Assembly (NCBI GenBank): GCA_910587875.1
Contig: CAJUOD010000009.1
Location: 1-40,069 of the forward strand
DNA from: an uncultured Oscillibacter sp.
GTDB lineage: Bacteria; Bacillota; Clostridia; Oscillospirales; Oscillospiraceae
Direction: 5' to 3'
Length of the DNA stretch: 40,069 nt
The position numbers were made by a program, and so were the translations under genes. Shown here piece after piece: positions 1-8,140 of this stretch. The first letter of the stretch is position 1; each line of letters begins with the position of its first letter. A model generated the notes under the pieces. The model worked only from the letters and a program-made list of their open reading frames with translations, had not been told where the DNA came from and ran no database searches.

Positions 1-19
1 CACGACGCTCTTCCGATCT
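1..19 (+). other. Sequencing adapter remnant at contig end
   Basis: The first 19 bases, CACGACGCTCTTCCGATCT, are identical to the 3' end of the Illumina TruSeq read 1 adapter. They are followed directly by the interior of the hisB 5' coding region, so the genomic sequence starts at about base 20. This is an assembly artefact, not biology, and nothing should be inferred from it. Confidence 0.95.
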
Positions 20-54
20 TCCCGGGTGTCCCGTTGGATGCTTGCGGTACGCAT
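20..54 (-). CDS. hisB: Imidazoleglycerol-phosphate dehydratase, N-terminal fragment
   Basis: ATG at 54 opens a frame reading MRTASIQRDTR before it runs into the adapter. This matches the usual HisB start (MRTA-x-I-x-R-x-T). HisB dehydrates imidazole glycerol phosphate to imidazole acetol phosphate, the step before HisC. It lies 13 nt after hisC, with an SD-like GGAGGGAAG just upstream, so it is the next gene of the his operon. Only about 11 residues are present because the contig ends here. The identification rests on this short motif and the gene order. Confidence 0.7.
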
Positions 55-67
55 GGCGCTTCCCTCC

Positions 68-1132
68 TTATCCCTCGGCCAGCAGCCGGTCAATTCGTTC
101 CACCAAAGTCACCATCTGCTCCTTTGAGCCGATGGTGACGCGGACGAAGTCCCGGATGCGGTCCTTGTCGAACCAGCGGACCAGGACGCCGTTCTCCTTC
201 AGTCTCCGGTACAGCTCCCCGCCGGAGATGGGGCCCCTGCCCGCGAAGACAAAGTTGGCGGAGGAGGGCAGGACGGTGAAGCCCCGCTTTTCCAGCGCCT
301 CCACGGTCCAGGCCCGGTTCTCCCGGACGGTCCGGCAGCAGGACCGGAAATACTCCTCGTCCTCCACGGCGGCGGCTCCCGCCAGCAGGGAAAGACGGTT
401 GACGTTGTAGGGATTGAAGCTGTATTTCACCCGGTTCAGATCCGCGATGAGCTCCGCAGAACCCAAGGCAAAGCCCACCCGGCCCCCGGCCAGGGAGCGG
501 CTCTTGGACATGGTCTGGGTCACCAGCAGGTTCCCGTACTCCCGGACCAGGGGGGCGCAGCTCTCCGCGCCGAAGTCCACATAGGCCTCGTCCACCACGA
601 CCACCCGGTCCGGGTCCTTCTCCAGCAGCCGCCGGATGTCCGAGACCGGGACCGTCATGCCCGTGGGGGCGTTGGGGTTGGCGATGACCACCGTGCCGGG
701 GAAGTCCAGGTAGTCCTCCACGCTCAGGGAGAAGTCCTCCCGCAGAGGAACCCGCTTGGCCTCCAGGCCGAACAGGGCCGCCTGGGCCTCGTAGAACCCA
801 TAGGTGATGTCGGCAAAGGCGGCGGGCTTCCCCTCCCCGCAGAAGGCCCGGAAGGCGAAGGCCAGAATTTCGTCGGAGCCGTTGCCGGAGATGACGTTCT
901 CCGGGACCAGGCCGTACCGCTTGGCAATGGCGGCGTTCAGCGCAGCGCAGGTGGGGTCGGAGTAGAGATAGAGCTTCTCCGCCTCCGCCCGGCTCAGGGC
1001 CTCCAGCACCCTGGGAGAGGGGGGGAAGGGACTTTCGTTGGTGTTCAATTTAATGTATTGCTGATCCCGGGGCTGCTCGCCGGGGGTGTAGGGGTCACAG
1101 CGCAGGGCCTCGGGGGATAAAAACCGGCTCAT
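68..1132 (-). CDS. hisC: Histidinol-phosphate aminotransferase
   Basis: A 354-residue PLP-dependent class I/II aminotransferase that converts imidazole acetol phosphate and glutamate to histidinol phosphate in cytosolic histidine synthesis. Visible motifs are the substrate-binding LNTNES near residue 30, NPNAPTG near 152-158, DEAYVDF near 181-187, and the PLP lysine K210 within TMSKSRSLAGGRVG. The length is normal for HisC. The gene starts 13 nt after hisD and is followed by hisB, which argues for the histidine enzyme rather than another aromatic aminotransferase, though some HisC enzymes also accept aromatic substrates. Confidence 0.95.
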   Translation of the reverse strand: MSRFLSPEALRCDPYTPGEQPRDQQYIKLNTNESPFPPSPRVLEALSRAEAEKLYLYSDPTCAALNAAIAKRYGLVPENVISGNGSDEILAFAFRAFCGEGKPAAFADITYGFYEAQAALFGLEAKRVPLREDFSLSVEDYLDFPGTVVIANPNAPTGMTVPVSDIRRLLEKDPDRVVVVDEAYVDFGAESCAPLVREYGNLLVTQTMSKSRSLAGGRVGFALGSAELIADLNRVKYSFNPYNVNRLSLLAGAAAVEDEEYFRSCCRTVRENRAWTVEALEKRGFTVLPSSANFVFAGRGPISGGELYRRLKENGVLVRWFDKDRIRDFVRVTIGSKEQMVTLVERIDRLLAEG

Positions 1133-1145
1133 AAGCTCACCGCCT

Positions 1146-2426
1146 TCATTCAGATTCTTTTCGGCTCAGGGCCGAACGGGCGTGGCCCTCCAGGCCCTCC
1201 CGCCGGGCGAAGTCCGCAATGCGGCCGGAACAGGCGCTCAGCGCCGCCCGGTCGTAGCACAGGAAGCTGGACCGCTTCATAAAGTCGTCCACCCCCAGGG
1301 GGCTGGAGAACCGGGCGGTGCCGGAGGTAGGCAGGGTGTGGTTGGGCCCGGCGAAGTAGTCCCCCAGGGCCTCTGGGGTCGTCCGGCCCAGGAACACGCT
1401 CCCGGCGTTTTGGATCCGGGGCAGCAGGGCGAAGGGGTCGTCCACGCAGAGCTCCAGGTGCTCCGGGGCGATGCGGTTCACCGCCTCCACGGCCTTGTCC
1501 AGGCTGTCCGTGACGATGATCTTCCCGTTCTCCTCAATGGAGCGCCGGGCAATGTCCTTCCGGGGCAGGGCCTTCAGCTGGGCCTCCACCTCGGCCCGGA
1601 CCTGTTCCGCCAGTTCCCGGCTGTCCGTCACCAGCACGGCGGAGGACAGCACGTCGTGCTCCGCCTGGCTGAGGAGGTCCGCCGCCGCCCACCGGGGATT
1701 TGTCTTTCCGTCCGCCAGGACCAGAATCTCGCTGGGCCCGGCAATCATGTCGATGGCCACCCGGCCGAAGACCTTCCGCTTCGCCGTGGCCACGAAGATC
1801 CCGCCGGGGCCCACGATCTTGTCCACCTGGGGCACGGTCTCCGTGCCGTAGGCCAGGGCCGCCACGGCCTGGGCCCCGCCGATTTTAAAGACCTCCGTCA
1901 CCTCCGCCAGCTCCGCCGCCATGAGGGCCTCGGGGCTGATAGACCCGTCCGGCCGGGGGGGCGTCACGATGACGACGTCTGTCACCCCGGCGATCTGGGC
2001 CGGGATGGCGTTCATCAAAATGGTGGAGGGAAAGGCCTCCGGGCTCCGGGGCACGCAGATGCCCACCTTTTCAATGGGGGTCCACCGCTGGCCCATGACA
2101 ATCCCGGCCCGGTCCGTGAGGACGAAGTCGTTGTGCCTCTGCCGCTCATGGAAGCGCCGGATGTTCTTCGCCGCCTCCTTCAGCGTCTCCATAAAATAGG
2201 GGTCCACGGCCCGACGGGCGGCGTCAAACTCCTCCGCGCTCACCCACAGGTCCGTGATCTCCGCGCCGTCAAAGCAGCGGGTGTAGTCCCGCAGGGCGGC
2301 GTCCCCCCGCTCCCGGACCTCCCGGATTACTTCATCCACGGCGGCGCTTACGTCCTCCTCCGCCTGGATGTCCCGGTTCAGAAAGTCCTCCGGGGAGAGG
2401 GCGTCAAAGTCCAGAATCCGCATCAT
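1146..2426 (-). CDS. hisD: Histidinol dehydrogenase
   Basis: A 426-residue, zinc- and NAD-dependent enzyme that oxidises L-histidinol to histidine in two steps. The HisD signature IDMIAGPSEILVLAD, the APEHLEL segment with catalytic Glu-His, and GPNHTLPTSGTARFSSPLG with a zinc-ligand histidine are all present. The length is typical. Its first ATG overlaps the hisZG stop in an ATGA (2423-2426), which implies translational coupling. A second ATG follows directly at 2423, and the GGAGGTG ribosome site fits either. In this operon the last enzyme of the pathway is encoded second. Confidence 0.96.
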   Translation of the reverse strand: MMRILDFDALSPEDFLNRDIQAEEDVSAAVDEVIREVRERGDAALRDYTRCFDGAEITDLWVSAEEFDAARRAVDPYFMETLKEAAKNIRRFHERQRHNDFVLTDRAGIVMGQRWTPIEKVGICVPRSPEAFPSTILMNAIPAQIAGVTDVVIVTPPRPDGSISPEALMAAELAEVTEVFKIGGAQAVAALAYGTETVPQVDKIVGPGGIFVATAKRKVFGRVAIDMIAGPSEILVLADGKTNPRWAAADLLSQAEHDVLSSAVLVTDSRELAEQVRAEVEAQLKALPRKDIARRSIEENGKIIVTDSLDKAVEAVNRIAPEHLELCVDDPFALLPRIQNAGSVFLGRTTPEALGDYFAGPNHTLPTSGTARFSSPLGVDDFMKRSSFLCYDRAALSACSGRIADFARREGLEGHARSALSRKESE

Positions 2427-3994
2427 GTCCCCGTCACCTCCGTCAGCTTGCCAAGCAAGGTCTCGATCTCCCGGCGCTTGAACTGGAAGCTGGCCCGGTT
2501 GGCAACAAACCGGGCGGAGATAGGCATGAACTCCGTCAGCACCTTCAAGTGGTTCTCCCGCAGGGTGGTCCCGGTCTCCACGATGTCCACAATCACGTCG
2601 GACAGGCCCAGAATCGGGGCCAGCTCAATGGACCCGTTCAGCTTGATGATGTCGATGTCCCGGCCCTGGGCGGCGTAGTAGGCCTTCGCGATGTTCACGA
2701 ATTTCGTCGCCACCCGGAGGGTCCGGCCCGGGTCGTCGGTGAAATCCTCGGCCCCCGCCACGCACATGCGGCACTTTCCCAGGCCCGTGTCCAGCAGCTC
2801 GTACACGTCGGCCCCGGACTCGGCCAGGATGTCCTTGCCCACGATGCCGATGTCCGCCGCCCCGTGCTCCACGTAGATAGCCACGTCGCTGGGCTTCACC
2901 AGGAAGTAGCGGATACCCGCCAACCGGTTCTCCACCACCAGCTTCCGGCTCTCGTTGTAGTCCTCCGGGCAGCCGTAGCCCACGCCGGCCAGGAGGCTGT
3001 AAACCTTGTCCCCCAGGCGGCCCTTGGGCAGGGCAATGTTCAGCATGGCCCGCTCTTCCGCCTCGGGGGCGGCGTCCGTCAGGCGATCCAGCTCATCCAG
3101 GTACAGGGCGAAGCCCACGGCCCGGGCCCCGGGGCGGAACTGCTCCGCCAGGGGGTCGTAGCGCCCGCCCTTGAGCACCGCCCGGGGCAGGCCCGCCACA
3201 TAGCCCTGCAATACCAGGCCGTTGTAATACTCCATGTCGTTGACCAGGGACAGATCCAGCCTCAGGCTCTGCCCCTGGGCCTCCAGGGCGGCGCAGAGGG
3301 TCCGCAGCTCCGTCAGCGCCGCGCCCATGGCGGCGTTGAGGGCGATGGGCTCCGCCTGGGCCAGCACCGCCTCCCAGTCCCCCGCCAGGGCGTCCAGGCG
3401 GCAGAGGGCGTCCGTGCCCTGACGGGACAACCCCGCCTCCTCCGCCGCGGCCCGCAGCTCGTGGAGATTCCGGTCCCGGATGCAGCCCAGCAGCCGGGGC
3501 CGGGCGGCCTCCGGCGCGCCCACGGCGTCCAGCAGACCCGCCACAAAGCCCATGTGGCTGGCCTCCAGCACGAAGTCCCGCCCCGTCAGGGCCAGGCTCT
3601 TCCCCGCCAGAAGCACCGCCTGGGCGGTGGTTTCGTCGTCCACCGCGCCGATGCACTCCAGGCCCATCTGGCTGATCTCCTGGAAGGTGTGGCTCTCCTG
3701 GCTGGGGCGGTAGACGTTCTCCGCGTAGTAAAACCGCCCGCAGCCTCCCTCCTCGAACTGGGCGTTCTTGGCGATGGAGAGGGTCACGTCCGGCTTCAGG
3801 GCCAGCAGCCGCCCGTCCAGGTCCGTGAAGGTGATCACCTGGTCGCTGGCCAGAAAGCGGCGGTTCTGCTGGTAGAGGCCGTATTCTTCAAAGCGGCCCA
3901 TGCGGTACTGCCGGAAGCCCGCCTGTTCATAGAGCAGGCGGAGCTGAAAGGACAGCCGCTCCTGGGGCCGTAAGATGTCCAAATCCAATTCCAT
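2423..3994 (-). CDS. hisZG: HisZ-HisG fusion: ATP phosphoribosyltransferase regulatory and catalytic parts in one chain
   Basis: One uninterrupted 523-residue frame. Residues 1-316 are HisZ, the histidyl-tRNA-synthetase-like regulatory subunit, with class II motif 2 (FYYAENVYRPSQESHTFQE) and a motif 3-like KGGRYDPL...GARAVGFALYLDEL. Residues 317-523 are a complete short-form HisG beginning MLNIALPKGRLG, with the PRPP loop in DIVETGTTLRENHL. HisG condenses ATP with PRPP in the first, feedback-controlled step of histidine synthesis; short-form HisG needs HisZ for activity and histidine sensing. The two are normally separate proteins. The junction keeps an in-frame ATG at 3046 with an SD-like GGAAG 8 nt upstream, so some free HisG might also be made. 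The gene is first in the operon and its start has SD AAGGAGG. Confidence 0.9.
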   Translation of the reverse strand: MELDLDILRPQERLSFQLRLLYEQAGFRQYRMGRFEEYGLYQQNRRFLASDQVITFTDLDGRLLALKPDVTLSIAKNAQFEEGGCGRFYYAENVYRPSQESHTFQEISQMGLECIGAVDDETTAQAVLLAGKSLALTGRDFVLEASHMGFVAGLLDAVGAPEAARPRLLGCIRDRNLHELRAAAEEAGLSRQGTDALCRLDALAGDWEAVLAQAEPIALNAAMGAALTELRTLCAALEAQGQSLRLDLSLVNDMEYYNGLVLQGYVAGLPRAVLKGGRYDPLAEQFRPGARAVGFALYLDELDRLTDAAPEAEERAMLNIALPKGRLGDKVYSLLAGVGYGCPEDYNESRKLVVENRLAGIRYFLVKPSDVAIYVEHGAADIGIVGKDILAESGADVYELLDTGLGKCRMCVAGAEDFTDDPGRTLRVATKFVNIAKAYYAAQGRDIDIIKLNGSIELAPILGLSDVIVDIVETGTTLRENHLKVLTEFMPISARFVANRASFQFKRREIETLLGKLTEVTGT

Positions 3995-4036
3995 GGGGGT
4001 TCCTCCTTGCGGGGCAGGGCCCCGGTGATGGACTAC

Positions 4037-4065
4037 AGTATACTCCGATTTTTTAGCATAGTAAA
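4037..4065 (-). promoter_or_regulatory. his operon promoter
   Basis: On the minus strand TTTACT (4060-4065) and TATACT (4037-4042) are separated by 17 bp, giving 4/6 and 5/6 matches to sigma-A boxes. The -10 box lies about 42 bp upstream of the hisZG start. No T-box leader would fit in this short space. Confidence 0.75.
4052..4065. promoter_or_regulatory. Imperfect palindrome on the his promoter, possible operator
   Basis: TTTAGCATAGTAAA is an imperfect palindrome (arms TTTA/TAAA, 10 of 14 positions symmetric) that covers the -35 box of the his promoter. A repressor bound here would block RNA polymerase. A TrpR-family histidine regulator (YerC/HisR type) is one possibility, but that is a guess from position. 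Confidence 0.35.
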
Positions 4066-4131
4066 GCGCTAATTCGGTAGTATGATAAAATCTGCGATTT
4101 CCACAAATACCGCCGTCTGTTCCGTCTGGCG

Positions 4132-5496
4132 TTATACCATTTTTTCAGGCCGGACCGTTTCGTCGAACTCCTCCGCCGTCAGGAGGCCCAGGGAGAGAAC
4201 GGCCTCCTTCAGGGTTGTCCCGTCGTGGAGGGCTTTTTTCGCGCACTCCGCCGCCCTCTCATAGCCGATCTTCGGCGTCAGGCAGGTCACCAGCATCAGG
4301 GAGTTCCGCAGGTTCTCCTCCATCCGTTCCACGTTGGGGACGACGCCCTCCACGCAGTGGACCCGGAAGGACTCCATGGCGTCCGCCAGCAGCCGGGCGG
4401 AGAGCTGGAAGTTATAGGCCGAGACGGGCAGGAAAACGTTCAGCTGGAAGTTCCCCTGGCTGGCGGCAAAGCCAATAGCCGCGTCGTTCCCCATCACCTG
4501 CACCGCCGCCATGGTAACCGCCTCGCACTGGGTGGGGTTCACCTTCCCCGGCATGATGGAGCTGCCGGGCTCGTTCTCCGGGATGCGGAGCTCCCCCATG
4601 CCGCAGCGGGGGCCGCTGGCCTGCCAGCGGATGTCGTTGGCGATTTTCATCAGGTTCGCCGCCAGGGCCTTCAGGGCCCCGTGGGCGAAGACTAGGGCGT
4701 CCTTGCTGGTGAGGGCGTGGAATTTATTCGTGTCGGGCCGGAAGTCCAGGCCCGTCAGGGCCCGCAGCTCCCCGCAGACCATCTCGTCATAGCCCTTGGG
4801 GGCGTTCAGGCCGGTACCCACGGCGGTGCCGCCGATGGCCAGGCGGCTCAGCTCCTCCAGCGCCGCCCGGAGCATCCGGCAGGGGGCCTCCACCAGCTCC
4901 CGCCAGCCGGAGACCTCCTGGGCGAAACGCAGGGGCGTGGCGTCCTGGAGGTGGGTCCGCCCGATGCGGATCAGGTCCGGGTAGGCCGCCTCCAGCTTGG
5001 CGAAGGCCCCCGCCAGCCGCTCCGCTGCCGGGAGAACCCCGTTTGCCACCGACAGCGCCGCCGCAATGTGGAGGGCGGAGGGATAGGTGTCGTTGGAGGA
5101 CTGGGAGGCGTTCACATGGTCGTTGGGGTGCAGGGACACGCCCCGGTCCGCCGCCAGGTGGGCAATCACTTCGTTGACATTCATATTGGTCTGGGTGCCG
5201 CTGCCCGTCTGCCAGACCACCAGGGGGAATTCCCCGTCCCACTTCCCCGCCCGGATCTCCTCACAGGCGGCGGCGACGGCGGCAGCCTGTTCCGCCGTCA
5301 GCTTGCCCACCTGGGCGTTGGCCTTGGCGCAGGCCTCTTTTAAGTAGGCGAAGGCGGTGATGATCTCCTTCGGCTGGCGCTGGCCGCCGATTTTAAAATT
5401 CTCCAGGCTCCGCTGGGTCTGGGCGCCCCAATGGCGCTCCGCCGGGACGGCAATCTCCCCCATAGTGTCGTGTTCGATGCGGGTGGCAGTATTCAT
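4132..5496 (-). CDS. fumC: Class II fumarate hydratase
   Basis: A 454-residue cytosolic enzyme that interconverts fumarate and L-malate without an iron-sulfur cluster. The family signature GSSIMPGKVNPTQCEA, which carries the flexible-loop catalytic serine, is intact, as are SGSGTQTNMNVNEV near residue 100 and the GRTHLQDATP segment. The length is close to the usual 460. The gene appears monocistronic, with its own promoter and an upstream terminator belonging to the previous gene. Aspartase has a similar fold, but the sequence around the signature reads as fumarase. No convincing terminator was seen between it and the his promoter. Confidence 0.93.
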   Translation of the reverse strand: MNTATRIEHDTMGEIAVPAERHWGAQTQRSLENFKIGGQRQPKEIITAFAYLKEACAKANAQVGKLTAEQAAAVAAACEEIRAGKWDGEFPLVVWQTGSGTQTNMNVNEVIAHLAADRGVSLHPNDHVNASQSSNDTYPSALHIAAALSVANGVLPAAERLAGAFAKLEAAYPDLIRIGRTHLQDATPLRFAQEVSGWRELVEAPCRMLRAALEELSRLAIGGTAVGTGLNAPKGYDEMVCGELRALTGLDFRPDTNKFHALTSKDALVFAHGALKALAANLMKIANDIRWQASGPRCGMGELRIPENEPGSSIMPGKVNPTQCEAVTMAAVQVMGNDAAIGFAASQGNFQLNVFLPVSAYNFQLSARLLADAMESFRVHCVEGVVPNVERMEENLRNSLMLVTCLTPKIGYERAAECAKKALHDGTTLKEAVLSLGLLTAEEFDETVRPEKMV

Positions 5497-5528
5497 GGCG
5501 CTTCCCCTTTTCGTTTTTTATGGCGCTT

Positions 5529-5557
5529 ATTATACCCGCAGACGGCCCGAAAAGCAA
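5529..5557 (-). promoter_or_regulatory. fumC promoter
   Basis: On the minus strand TTGCTT (5552-5557) and a perfect TATAAT (5529-5534) are 17 bp apart, about 32 bp upstream of the fumC ATG. The -35 box touches the base of the upstream terminator hairpin. Confidence 0.7.
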
Positions 5558-5593
5558 GCCCGCCGAAACACTTTCCAGAGCGTTTCGGCGGGC
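5558..5593 (-). terminator. Terminator of the surface-acylation operon
   Basis: A perfect 12-bp stem (5558-5569 with 5582-5593) and a 12-nt loop lie just after the TAA of the DHHW gene. The tail on the minus strand is CTTGCTTTTC, a weak U-tract. It separates this operon from fumC. Confidence 0.75.
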
Positions 5594-5598
5594 TGAGG

Positions 5599-6723
5599 TT
5601 ACTGGGTCAGCAGAACCAGATTCCGGTCCGTGATAAAGTTGGGCACGCTGTACACCACGGCGATGGCGTCCAGGCCGTTGTCCTCCGCGTACTTGGCGGC
5701 GGAGTAGCGGTAATACCGGGGGTCCAGCAGGTGGACCTCCTCGAAGTGCAGGGCCAGGAAGGGGGCCATGGAGTCCGCGTAGGAGTCCCGGATGACCAGC
5801 AGCTTTCCCGTCCCCTCGGGATTGCGGATGACGCAGAGCGGCTGGTTGCCGCCCAGAAAGGCGGAGTACTTGTCCTTCTCCCCCAGCTTGTCGAAGTCAT
5901 AGAGGGAGGATGTTTCCTCCTTGCCGGAGCGCCAGCTGGACACCTCGAAATGGTCCTCCACCCAGAACTCCATGCTGTCCGGCTCCAGCCAGTGGACGCC
6001 GGACTGGGAGTAGAGGGTCCCTTGAAAGCCGTTGGAGACCGGGGGAAAGGAGCGCCGTTCATAGGCCTCTTGCTCCAGGACCTCCTCTCCCCGGCCCAGG
6101 GCGTCCATCATGGCGGCATAGCCGTAATAGGCCCCCAGGGTGGTCCAGTGGTGGTCCGTGCGGTAGAAAATGTCCTCTCCGGCGTGGGCGGCCAGCGGCG
6201 TCAGGAAATCGATGGACTCCACGCCTTCCAGCTCCAGCCCCCGGGCGATAAAAGCCGCCTGGTCCCAGCTCTCCGCGCCCTTGGGCAGGTCCTCCCTGCG
6301 GATCTCCGCCGCCGAGGGGATGAGCCCCAGGTACACCGGGAGCTCCGTCCGCTCCGCCAGGCGGGACACGTAGCTCAGGTTCTTCTCCTCCAGGCCGTCC
6401 CTGGGAGGGTCTACTTTGGAAATCAAGGCATCGCCGCAGAGGTAGACCCCGTTGAACTCCCGCTTACCCAGGAGCTGCTCCGTCCGGGCCTTGAGGCCCG
6501 TCCACTGGTCCCGGAGGGGGAACTGGTCGGCGAAGTAGTCCTCCACCCCCTTGGTGAAGCTGCCGTCTTTCAGGGCCTCCCAGGAGAAGGCCGGAAATTG
6601 GGCCAGGGTCCGGTTCTCCACGTCGGAGCGGTCCCGGTCCGGCAGGAGCACGTGCCACGCCAGCAGGCCCCCCAGGAAGAGGCAGAAGAAGGCCGCGAGA
6701 AAGCGGCTGTATCTCGTTGTCAT
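5599..6723 (-). CDS. DHHW family (AlgX/SGNH-like) membrane-anchored protein
   Basis: A 374-residue protein with an N-terminal membrane segment (about residues 8-26) and an extracytoplasmic domain. The defining DHHW motif occurs in RTDHHWTTLGAYYGY, and the N-terminal NRTLAQFP...YFADQFPLRD segment is characteristic of the family. DHHW proteins are relatives of AlgX/AlgJ, which pass acyl groups to exported polysaccharide. The gene follows the MBOAT gene after 12 nt and has a strong SD (AAGGAGG), so the two probably act together. The substrate glycan cannot be told from the sequence. Confidence 0.85.
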   Translation of the reverse strand: MTTRYSRFLAAFFCLFLGGLLAWHVLLPDRDRSDVENRTLAQFPAFSWEALKDGSFTKGVEDYFADQFPLRDQWTGLKARTEQLLGKREFNGVYLCGDALISKVDPPRDGLEEKNLSYVSRLAERTELPVYLGLIPSAAEIRREDLPKGAESWDQAAFIARGLELEGVESIDFLTPLAAHAGEDIFYRTDHHWTTLGAYYGYAAMMDALGRGEEVLEQEAYERRSFPPVSNGFQGTLYSQSGVHWLEPDSMEFWVEDHFEVSSWRSGKEETSSLYDFDKLGEKDKYSAFLGGNQPLCVIRNPEGTGKLLVIRDSYADSMAPFLALHFEEVHLLDPRYYRYSAAKYAEDNGLDAIAVVYSVPNFITDRNLVLLTQ

Positions 6724-6735
6724 CTCACCGCCTCC

Positions 6736-8130
6736 TTAAAACCGGAAATACAGGAAGGGGTTGTAGCTGCCGTCCACCAGGTAGGCGGTGGAGACGATCA
6801 GCCCCAGGGCCATCAGCAGAGGGGTCAGCACCTTCCGGCCCTTCTCCGGAATCTTTCCCCACAGGTCCACGGCCAGGGTGGTGGACCCCAGGGCCAGCAG
6901 GAGCAGAACCACGGCCCAGCTCCTAAGCCGGTAGCCGTCCGGCGCGGACCACAGGGGCCCGCCGCCGAAGCACACAGCCAGATACTTCCCGCAGACCCCC
7001 AGGTCCTCCATGGCGAAGATGCCCCAGCCCACGAAGACCACCAGCAGGGTGTAAACCCGCTTCACCCACACCGGCGTCCGGGTGAGGAGGTCCTTAAAGA
7101 CAAAGCGCTCCAGGATGAGCCACAGGCCGAAGTACAGCCCCCAGAGGATGAAATTCCAGCTGGCCCCGTGCCAGAAGCCGGTGCAGAACCAGACGATCAG
7201 CAGATTCCGCAGGGTCTTGATGCTCCCCGCCCGGCTGCCCCCCAGGGGGAAGTACAGATACTCCCGGAACCAGGAGGTCAAGGACATGTGCCACCGCCGC
7301 CAGAACTCCCCCACAGAGGTGGAGAGGTAGGGGTGGTCAAAGTTCTCGTTGAACCGGAAGCCCAGGATGCGCCCCAGGCCGATGGCCATGTCGGAATAGC
7401 CGGAGAAGTCGAAGTAGATCTGGAAGCCGAAGGCAAAAAGCCCCGTCCAGCCGCCGGCGACGGTCAGGGCTCCGGCGGACTGGGAGGCCAGGCAGCTCTC
7501 CCACAGCGCCCCCGCAGCGTTGGCCAGCAGAACCTTCTTGGCCAGGCCCACGGTGAACCGGCAGGCCCCCTCCGCGAAGTCCTGGGAGGTGACGCTTCGC
7601 TTCACCAGTTCCGCCGCCACGGTCTTGTACTTCACGATGGGCCCGGCGATGAGCTGGGGGAACAACGTCACGTAGGCCCCGAAATCAATGACGTTCCGCT
7701 GGACCGGCGCGTCTTGGCGGTAGACGTCGATGGTGTAGCTCATGGTCTGGAAGGTGAAGAAGGAGATGCCCAGGGGCAGGGGCAGGCCCAGCTTCGGAAG
7801 GTCCACCCCCGGGATCAGGGACAGATTCGCCGCCAGGAAGTCCCAGTACTTGAAGAAGCCCAGAAGCAGCAGGTTGAACACCACCGACTGCCCCACGAAC
7901 CACCGGGCCAACCGGTCCCGGTCCCGGAATTTCTCCACCAGAAGGCCGTGGGTGTAGTCGATGAAGGTGGAGAGGAACATGATCCCCACGTACACCGGCT
8001 CGCCCCAGCCGTAGAAAAAGAGGCTGACAACGAGCAGCACAAAATTACGCCGCCGAAGCGGCGTAAGGAAGTACAGCGCCAGGGTCAGCGGCAGGTAGCC
8101 GAATAAAAACGTCAGGCTGCTGAAAACCAT
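6736..8130 (-). CDS. MBOAT family O-acyltransferase (AlgI/PatA-like)
   Basis: A polytopic membrane protein of 464 residues starting MVFSSLTFLFGYLPL. It carries the AlgI/DltB-type hallmarks FWRRWHMSLTSWFREYLYFPLGGS and the presumed catalytic histidine in FWHGASWNFILWG. The family moves acyl groups, usually acetyl, across the membrane for addition to a surface polymer. The start was set at 8130 rather than further upstream because GAGGGGG sits correctly before it and the longer frame would run into the preceding gene. It lies 10 nt after the lipoprotein gene and 12 nt before the DHHW gene, in one operon. Confidence 0.92.
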   Translation of the reverse strand: MVFSSLTFLFGYLPLTLALYFLTPLRRRNFVLLVVSLFFYGWGEPVYVGIMFLSTFIDYTHGLLVEKFRDRDRLARWFVGQSVVFNLLLLGFFKYWDFLAANLSLIPGVDLPKLGLPLPLGISFFTFQTMSYTIDVYRQDAPVQRNVIDFGAYVTLFPQLIAGPIVKYKTVAAELVKRSVTSQDFAEGACRFTVGLAKKVLLANAAGALWESCLASQSAGALTVAGGWTGLFAFGFQIYFDFSGYSDMAIGLGRILGFRFNENFDHPYLSTSVGEFWRRWHMSLTSWFREYLYFPLGGSRAGSIKTLRNLLIVWFCTGFWHGASWNFILWGLYFGLWLILERFVFKDLLTRTPVWVKRVYTLLVVFVGWGIFAMEDLGVCGKYLAVCFGGGPLWSAPDGYRLRSWAVVLLLLALGSTTLAVDLWGKIPEKGRKVLTPLLMALGLIVSTAYLVDGSYNPFLYFRF

Positions 8131-8140
8131 GGAAGCCCCC

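Noticed and set aside
3030..3060. Frameshift or assembly error joining hisZ and hisG
   Set aside because: The frame is continuous, both domains are complete, and the junction codons read normally. It is kept as a genuine fusion, with read mapping as the remaining check.
5431..8106. Very long plus-strand open frame (891 codons) opposite the fumC, DHHW and MBOAT genes
   Set aside because: It is the antisense of well-identified genes. The translation is rich in Gly, Pro, Gln, Val and His with no domain, and long antisense frames are common at this GC content.
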